The notes below the pieces were generated by a model. It was not told the origin of the DNA. It worked only from the letters and a program-made list of their open reading frames with translations, and did no database searches. Below, one piece after another: positions 58,687 to 64,000 of a stretch of 64,000 nucleotides of DNA (its first letter is position 1; each line of letters begins with the position of its first letter). The DNA is from Xenorhabdus sp. BG5 (GTDB taxonomy: Bacteria; Pseudomonadota; Gammaproteobacteria; Enterobacterales; Enterobacteriaceae). The stretch is taken from NCBI RefSeq assembly GCF_015163665.1, contig NZ_JADEUG010000003.1, positions 1 through 64,000 of the forward strand. Direction: 5' to 3'. The translations under genes and the position numbers were made by a program.

Positions 58687-60784
58687 GGGCAGGCTCCTCC
58701 TGTTTTAGCTCTTGTTGTAACTGCCAAAGTTTCCGATAGTGTTTGCCTTGTTGCAGAAGCTGTTCATGGCTACCTTGTTCGATGATTTGGCCCTGGTGTA
58801 ATACAATAATCCGGTCACATTGGCGTACCGTAGAGAGACGATGTGCAATGGTGATGACGGTTCTGCCTTGGGCAATCTCAGCCATGTTAGATTGAATGAT
58901 GGCTTGTGATTCATCATCCAGTGCACTGGTGGCTTCATCCAGGATCAGGATGTTGGGATCTGACAGCAGGGTTCTGGCTATAGCCAAACGCTGTCGCTGG
59001 CCGCCTGATAGCGACTGTCCTCCTTCTGCGATCACCGTGTCATACCCCATCGGCAATCTGAGAATAAAATCATGTGCCCCAGCCAGCTTTGCCGCTTCGA
59101 TGACCGCAGATAACGGGGCGTCAGGGCAGGATTGAGACAAATTCTCATACACTGTTTTATTAAATAGAAAGTTTTCTTGCAGAACGATACCGATCTGCTG
59201 CCTGATGGATTCAATATTGAAATTTTGCAAGGGAACGCCATCCAGCGTGATAGCCCCACTTTCTGGGGTATAAAGCCGTAACAGCAAACGTGCAAGGGTA
59301 CTTTTCCCGGAACCAGAGGTGCCGACAACGCCTACAGTTTCCCCCGCCCGAATATCTAGGGTGAAATGGTTGATAGTGGGGGGGAGATCGGGTTGATAGC
59401 GAAAGACGATATCCGAAAATGAGATTGCCCCGTGTAACGTAACCTGTTCGTTACCTGATTGCTGCTCTGTTGGCAGATTCAGCATATCTCCCAGTTTTTC
59501 AATGGCAATGCGTGAACGGATAAATTGTCCCCACAGTTGCACTAACTTAGCCAGTGGTTGCTGGGTGTGGCTGACCATCATGTTGAAGGCGATCAGTTGA
59601 CCAATGGTCATGTGCAGGGAAAGCACTTCCGAAGCCCCCAGCCAGATAATGATGGCACTGGTGACTTTTTGTAGCACCATCACCAGATGGCCGGAGCGAT
59701 TATCCCATTGCTGTACCTCATAACTGGTGCTGACCATTTTTTCAGTCTGGCTATCCCAGCGGCGAATAAAGCGGGGTTCAGCGGCGAGGCTTTTCAGTGT
59801 CTCGGCACCGGCCACGGTTTCGGTCAGGAAAGAGGTATTCATTGCGGCATGAGTGAACTGTTTTTCCACCGCTTTTTCGATTTTCGGCGTCACCCACCAG
59901 GCCAGCAGGGCATAGCAGGGTAGGGTAAGCAGGAAAACCAGAGTCAGCATACCGGATAGCAGGCTCATGACATAAATAAAGACAAACATGAACAAAACGT
60001 CGATACACAAGGTGAACATGGAGCCGGTTAGAAACTCCCGAACGGTTTCCAGTTCCCGTACCCGTGTCACAATCGCGCCCACTTGACGGGATTTAAAAAA
60101 CAGCAATGGCAGGCCAAACAGGTGGTTAACCAGCTTCAAACCTAGTTTTATATCAATTCGGTTGGCGGTGTGAGCATACTGATATTCACGCAATCCCCGC
60201 AAGATAATTTCAACCAGTCCGGCTGCGACCAGCCCAAAAATCAGCACATCCAATGTGGAAAGCGCCTGGTGCACAAGCACCTTGTCCATAACAACTTGCA
60301 CCACCAGAGGAGAGATAAGTGCCAGGATCTGTAGAACGAAGGAGAACAGGAGGATCTCCGTCAGGTTCTTCTTTTGTCTGACAAATTCAGGAATAAACCA
60401 GCGAATATTAAATTGGTTGCTTTTTTGTGTTATTTTTATCCACTTACCACTCCATAAATTGATAAATTCTTCTTTATCTAATATCTCCGGTGTATCTTGA
60501 TAAGGTTTTTGGATTAAAATCCGCTGTTCATCATATTTAGCCAGAATAAAAGGTTGTCCATCATTATTAAACAAAATGGCCGGCAGAGATATGGCACCTA
60601 ACTTCTTATTTATAGAGTATTTATTTTTAATTTTAATATTACATTCTTTTTGTAGCTGGTTGAGCGCGGAAATATAATCATCACCATCATTTAAATTTTT
60701 ATTTGATATTGGCGTATGATCTCTATTAGATATCATTATTATTAAATTAATTAATGATATTATTGTTTTTTCTATTTCATTCAT
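58679..60784 (-). CDS. rtxB: MARTX type I secretion ATPase RtxB
   Basis: This ABC exporter of about 701 residues starts from the ATG at 60784; a GTG at 60814 would add ten. It has a degenerate C39-like N-terminal domain, membrane helices, and an ATPase domain with [28 protein letters not shown] and ILILDEATSALDDES. It is the first gene of rtxBDE and diverges from rtxHCA. The first 90 codons are strikingly Ile/Asn/Lys-rich and AT-rich compared with the rest, which fits either relaxed constraint or foreign origin. Confidence 0.92.
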   Translation of the reverse strand: MNEIEKTIISLINLIIMISNRDHTPISNKNLNDGDDYISALNQLQKECNIKIKNKYSINKKLGAISLPAILFNNDGQPFILAKYDEQRILIQKPYQDTPEILDKEEFINLWSGKWIKITQKSNQFNIRWFIPEFVRQKKNLTEILLFSFVLQILALISPLVVQVVMDKVLVHQALSTLDVLIFGLVAAGLVEIILRGLREYQYAHTANRIDIKLGLKLVNHLFGLPLLFFKSRQVGAIVTRVRELETVREFLTGSMFTLCIDVLFMFVFIYVMSLLSGMLTLVFLLTLPCYALLAWWVTPKIEKAVEKQFTHAAMNTSFLTETVAGAETLKSLAAEPRFIRRWDSQTEKMVSTSYEVQQWDNRSGHLVMVLQKVTSAIIIWLGASEVLSLHMTIGQLIAFNMMVSHTQQPLAKLVQLWGQFIRSRIAIEKLGDMLNLPTEQQSGNEQVTLHGAISFSDIVFRYQPDLPPTINHFTLDIRAGETVGVVGTSGSGKSTLARLLLRLYTPESGAITLDGVPLQNFNIESIRQQIGIVLQENFLFNKTVYENLSQSCPDAPLSAVIEAAKLAGAHDFILRLPMGYDTVIAEGGQSLSGGQRQRLAIARTLLSDPNILILDEATSALDDESQAIIQSNMAEIAQGRTVITIAHRLSTVRQCDRIIVLHQGQIIEQGSHEQLLQQGKHYRKLWQLQQELKQEEPAHV

Positions 60785-61213
60785 TAAAGTAAATCTTTTT
60801 AAATAAAAAGTCACATTTTTGATATAAACAGATAACCTGGAAATGGGTGAAATGTTAATATATTAAATAATTTTAACAAATCGATAAAAAACATTATCTG
60901 CTATCAAAGAGCCTGTGAATGTCATTAATTGGAATAAAATGCAAAGTCTGAATAGACATGCGCTATTTATATGTTGATTTTAGCCAATAAATAGTTATAT
61001 CTTTATCCAAAGTCGTTGGCAAACTATAGTTGGTAACGCATCGTCAGTAAAGTACCTGATTATAGAGTCATCCTTAATTTTGCCCATACTTTACTTGCTA
61101 TTTTGTATTTTGGATAGTTCATTTCAAAATGATCGGTTTTTCAAAAATAGCGATTGAAAAATAAGGGAAATATAAATGGCTTTAGCTGACATTGATGAAC
61201 TGTAGTAATCAGG

Positions 61214-61262
61214 TTAAATCATAAATGAAGCTATCATGTATATGGGTTCATTCATGATTTAA
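61214..61262. repeat. 16-bp near-perfect inverted repeat upstream of rtxH
   Basis: Arm 61214-61229 (TTAAATCATAAATGAA) pairs with 61247-61262 at 15 of 16 positions across a 17-base spacer. It lies 58-106 bases before rtxH. It could be a dimeric regulator site or an mRNA stem in the rtxHCA leader. Confidence 0.75.
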
Positions 61263-61264
61263 TC

Positions 61265-61301
61265 ATATTAATTTAATGAAATATTAACATTAAATTAATA
61301 T
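61265..61301. repeat. 14-bp perfect inverted repeat upstream of rtxH
   Basis: Arm ATATTAATTTAATG (61265-61278) is the exact complement of 61288-61301 with a 9-base spacer. It starts two bases after the preceding repeat and ends 19 bases before the rtxH start. It is entirely A/T except for one pair. Confidence 0.75.
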
Positions 61302-61320
61302 TTATTTAATGGATAATGCT

Positions 61321-61671
61321 ATGTCTGAAAAATTTGTTCAAACCATCTCAAGCGTTAATTATAACAAAGGCGTATTTTCTCTTTATTTTGTCGGCCAGGA
61401 GCCTAATCAAATGGCGAAGGGTACGCTGGCAGAAAATGATCAGGAATTGCAGTTAAAACAAGTGATCCATATGCCTGCTTCTGGTTTTATGTATATGGTT
61501 TCCATGGTCAAAAGTATGCTTGAAGACCCAAGAATGGTAGCCGAAATCAATAAACTGATTGCCGCGGGTTTTTTACCGATGCCTGAGATCAATGAAAGCG
61601 AAAAACCGACGGAAGCCGCCGCTACTGAGCCGAAAAAGCGTTCAACACGCAATTCTGAAACCACAAAATAG
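61321..61671 (+). CDS. rtxH: MARTX-locus conserved protein RtxH
   Basis: The 116-residue cytoplasmic protein starts MSEKFVQTISSVNYNKGVFS and contains GQEPNQMAKGTLAENDQELQ and a C-terminal Pro/Glu/Lys/Thr-rich tail. It is placed as rtxH by position directly upstream of rtxC, as in Vibrio. The ATG at 61321 has GGATAA upstream; a start at 61309 lacks a ribosome site. The function is unknown. Confidence 0.8.
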   Translation: MSEKFVQTISSVNYNKGVFSLYFVGQEPNQMAKGTLAENDQELQLKQVIHMPASGFMYMVSMVKSMLEDPRMVAEINKLIAAGFLPMPEINESEKPTEAAATEPKKRSTRNSETTK

Positions 61672-61705
61672 TATCAGCAAAATTTTATCAGGCAGTTGCT
61701 AACTT

Positions 61706-62167
61706 ATGGTGATCACACATCATTCAGCAACACTGAGTGCGCATGAAATACAGGCAATGATGGGTGGGGTGATGTTGCTTTGTCAGCATTCCCCCTTGCA
61801 CCAACGTTATTTAGTTGCTGAATGGCAACAACGTATCTTGCCATCATTCCAGCTCAATCAGTTTTGCTATTACGAAGATGAACATCAACGCCCAATTGCT
61901 TTTTGTAATTGGGCTTTTTTGTCTGACAGCAGTCGGGATGCCATTCTTGCCGGTGAACGGGAAATTGCACGGGAAGATTGGCGTTCCGGCCAGCATATTT
62001 TTTTTCCAGAAATGATTGCGCCTTTCGGTCATGCGCGTGACATTGCCTGCGATCTGCGCCGGCGTGTCTTCGCCGCATGGAAAGGGCAAAAAGCCTGCAC
62101 AGTCAGGGGAATGCTGGATGTGCCAAATAACCGCTGTATCCGCCGGGTACAGTGGTTTTCGATTTAA
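61706..62167 (+). CDS. rtxC: Toxin-activating lysine acyltransferase RtxC
   Basis: The 153-residue HlyC-family enzyme transfers fatty acid from acyl-ACP to toxin lysines. The catalytic His is at 32 (SPLHQRYLVAEW). The region DWRSGQHIFFPEMIAPFGHA aligns with HlyC DWTSGDRKWFIDWIAPFGDN; at the HlyC Asp92 position this protein has Glu102. RtxC in V. cholerae is dispensable for known MARTX activities, so the change may be tolerated. It lies 34 bases after rtxH and 21 before rtxA. Confidence 0.93.
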   Translation: MVITHHSATLSAHEIQAMMGGVMLLCQHSPLHQRYLVAEWQQRILPSFQLNQFCYYEDEHQRPIAFCNWAFLSDSSRDAILAGEREIAREDWRSGQHIFFPEMIAPFGHARDIACDLRRRVFAAWKGQKACTVRGMLDVPNNRCIRRVQWFSI

Positions 62168-62188
62168 CTTTTACTCAGAGATTGATAT

Positions 62189-64000
62189 ATGGGAAAACCA
62201 TTTTGGAGAAGTGTTGAATACTTCGTTACGGGGAATTACTTCGCCGATGATGGTGATAACAACATTAAGGCCATTGGATTTGGCGGTAATATATATGCTT
62301 ACGGCGGCAATGACCATATTACAGTGGGATCAATTGGTGCTACGGTGTATACGGGATCTGGACATGATACCGTTGTAGGAGGAGCCGCCTATCTTAAGGT
62401 CATTGACACCACTGGAAACCTGACGGTCAAAGGAGGAGCTGGCTACGTAGAAATTGACAAAGATAATGACGGAAATATTGAATTTTCTGGTGTTGCTGGT
62501 GGGGTGTCGATAACGCACACGGGCAAGGACGGTGATATTACGTACAGTGGTGGTGCGGCTTATAACCGTATCGAGCGTATACGTCAGGCGACTGATACCT
62601 ACTCTGAAACTCGTGGGAATATCCGGTTTGAAGGCGTAGGCGGTTATAACCGCATTTACTCTGATGTTGCGCACGGTAATATCAATTTTACAGGTGGCGG
62701 TGCTTATAACGAAATTATCCGCAAAGGAGCCGCCAATGATTTCAGCAGCGAAGGGATGGAATACGCCAAAGCTGAAGAGGTTGTGCTGACAACGGCAACC
62801 ATGAGTGGCGCATGGATTGGCAACTCCCATCAGGTGACAGGGGTTAAATCGGCACGAGAGCCGAATACTTACCTGTTTGCATTTGAGGATGGTACTTACA
62901 CTAAAATCAACAAGGTGCAACTGCGCAATGATCCCGAAACGGGCAAACTGAGATATTTTTCGACTGCCTGGTATAAAGAAGGCAGGCATCTCAAGGGGCT
63001 GGAAAAACAAGATATCTCGGCTCAAAGTGGCTTTAATTCAGTCGGTACTGACGGCGCATACACGTTATCAAACCTGATCGTTGAACAACAGAAACCGATC
63101 ACGATCCATGCGGTTGAGAAAAAGCTGACAGAAAACCAATGGGTAGATTATGGTAATGGTGTCCAGATTAACGCAGCAGATATTACTTTGTCTGATGCCA
63201 AAATGGGCGGTTATGCTATTTATCGTGATGGAACCACCGTTGATGTAAAAGCCGTCAAATCCAACCGGATGCCGAACACCTATATTTATGGTAAGCAACT
63301 TGGCGAATATACCAAGGTCGTGGTAGTTGAACTAAAGAATGATCCCAATACAGGAACGCTGCAATATATCGCTCGCCCTTGGTATAAAGAAGGCAACCAT
63401 ACCGCTAATCTGGCGAACACCGATATCTCTCTTGCCAATGGTTACCACTATATGGGAACCGGTAGCTACTCACTAAGTGATCTGCATTACAGCGTTAATA
63501 CTGTGCGCACAACCTCCAGTCGTGTGCCTGATATGCATGAATATAGTGATCTTGAACTGTTCAACTCAGCAACTGGCAGTAATGACAGTTCCGGTAATAT
63601 TTATTATGTTGGTGCCGGTGGTGGCAACCTCATCAAATCCAACGTGACTCGTGGCAATGTCAGCTTCAAAGGTGCGGGTATTGCGAACGTAATTGAACAT
63701 AGCTCTGAATTCGGTGATACAACCTTCGCAGGTGGTGGTGGCGCAAACATCATCATCAAAAAAGGCAAAGAAGGTAACCTGAACTTTGATGGTGCTGGCA
63801 TTGCCAACGTATTGCTGCACCAGAGCCGGAGCGGTGAGATGAATGTCAATGCGGGCGGGGCAGCAAACGTGTTGGTTCGCGTTGGCGATGGCCGCTATCT
63901 TGCTCACCTTCTGGCGGTTGGCAATATCTCTATTCACAAAGGCAACGGCAACAGTCGCGTTGCAATGGGCGGTGGTTTCAATACCCATACCCAAATCGGT
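62189..64000 (+). CDS. rtxA: MARTX toxin RtxA, N-terminal part (runs off window)
   Basis: The frame is open from ATG 62189 to the window edge, 604 codons. MGKPFWRSVEYFVTGNYFAD and VGSIGATVYTGSGHDTVVGG closely match the conserved N-terminus of Vibrio MARTX toxins. Glycine-rich A-type repeats (GGAAYLKV, GGAGYVEI, GVGGYNRI, GGGAYNEI) occur from about 64 to 177. Next come two related modules of about 120 residues (PNTYLFAFEDGTYTKI...NDPETG and PNTYIYGKQLGEYTKV...NDPNTG), then further repeats (GAGIANVI, GGGGANII) and the start of B-type repeats (GGGFNTHTQIG). These regions form the pore or translocation part; effector and cysteine-protease domains lie outside the window. The A block looks shorter than in V. 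cholerae. Confidence 0.96.
   Translation, partial: MGKPFWRSVEYFVTGNYFADDGDNNIKAIGFGGNIYAYGGNDHITVGSIGATVYTGSGHDTVVGGAAYLKVIDTTGNLTVKGGAGYVEIDKDNDGNIEFSGVAGGVSITHTGKDGDITYSGGAAYNRIERIRQATDTYSETRGNIRFEGVGGYNRIYSDVAHGNINFTGGGAYNEIIRKGAANDFSSEGMEYAKAEEVVLTTATMSGAWIGNSHQVTGVKSAREPNTYLFAFEDGTYTKINKVQLRNDPETGKLRYFSTAWYKEGRHLKGLEKQDISAQSGFNSVGTDGAYTLSNLIVEQQKPITIHAVEKKLTENQWVDYGNGVQINAADITLSDAKMGGYAIYRDGTTVDVKAVKSNRMPNTYIYGKQLGEYTKVVVVELKNDPNTGTLQYIARPWYKEGNHTANLANTDISLANGYHYMGTGSYSLSDLHYSVNTVRTTSSRVPDMHEYSDLELFNSATGSNDSSGNIYYVGAGGGNLIKSNVTRGNVSFKGAGIANVIEHSSEFGDTTFAGGGGANIIIKKGKEGNLNFDGAGIANVLLHQSRSGEMNVNAGGAANVLVRVGDGRYLAHLLAVGNISIHKGNGNSRVAMGGGFNTHTQIG

Larger units (their letters stand above)
60785..61320. 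promoter_or_regulatory. Divergent control region between rtxBDE and rtxHCA
   Basis: This AT-rich interval of about 530 bases must hold promoters for both operons. Near rtxH it contains two inverted repeats (61214-61262 and 61265-61301, listed separately) and a nine-codon frame, MALADIDEL (61176-61205), preceded by AAGGGAAA. No recognised activator or Fur site was seen. Curvature-prone A/T tracts suggest H-NS-type silencing (inference). Confidence 0.55.

Noticed and set aside
62330-63994. Several minus-strand open frames within rtxA
   Set aside because: Repetitive glycine-rich codons (GGT/GGC) yield long antisense frames; the plus frame is clearly RtxA.

Overview
This window is chromosomal DNA of an enterobacterium, most likely Xenorhabdus, with Photorhabdus or another Morganellaceae as the alternative. 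This is inferred from an E. coli-like gene order with moderate, AT-leaning base composition, combined with a MARTX toxin locus, a Serratia-type chitobiase, tail-fibre debris and several toxin-antitoxin loci. No species-specific marker was identified.

Layout. 1-9.6 kb: a FhuF-type ferric-siderophore reductase on the plus strand. Then, on the minus strand, the emrRAB drug-efflux locus, the ygaZH amino-acid exporter and the proVWX glycine betaine transporter. 9.6-10.85 kb: a long AT-rich gap. 10.85-16 kb: ogt and cspE (plus), crcB, lipA and lipB (minus), trkH (plus), then ybeD. 16-37 kb: a long minus-strand housekeeping block in near-E. coli order: dacA, rlpA, rodA, mrdA, rlmH, rsfS, nadD, holA, lptE, leuS, gltIJKL, lnt, corC, ybeY, ybeZ, miaB. 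ubiF diverges at its end. 37.9-41.1 kb: a plastic zone with a tail-fibre fragment, a ParD/RelE-like toxin-antitoxin pair, an intact ISAs1-family insertion sequence with 18-bp ends and a 10-bp target duplication, and a decayed higBA locus. 41.1-41.9 kb: a six-gene tRNA operon (Met, Leu, Gln, Gln, Met, Gln). 42-52.4 kb: amino-sugar metabolism (nagC, nagA, nagB, nagE), a multiply broken pseudogene, glnS, and a secreted chitobiase. 52.5-55 kb: fur, fldA, ybfE and a second higBA-type pair. 55.1-64 kb: the MARTX locus, with rtxB-rtxD-rtxE (minus) diverging from rtxH-rtxC-rtxA (plus). rtxA runs off the window after 604 codons.

How the genes work together. RtxC would acylate RtxA, and the RtxB/RtxE ATPases with the RtxD adaptor would export it through an outer-membrane TolC. 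Chitobiase, NagE, NagA and NagB form a route from chitobiose to fructose-6-phosphate. NagC is the expected regulator: a good NagC-like palindrome lies upstream of nagE and a partial one upstream of chb. The mrdA/rodA/rlpA/dacA genes serve cell-wall elongation, lipB/lipA make lipoate, and lnt/lptE serve the outer membrane.

The most notable points are two strong inverted repeats just upstream of rtxHCA, a shortened glycine-rich repeat block in RtxA, a NagE that lacks its IIA domain and is co-oriented with nagBAC, and layered gene decay in the ubiF-tRNA interval and between nagE and glnS.
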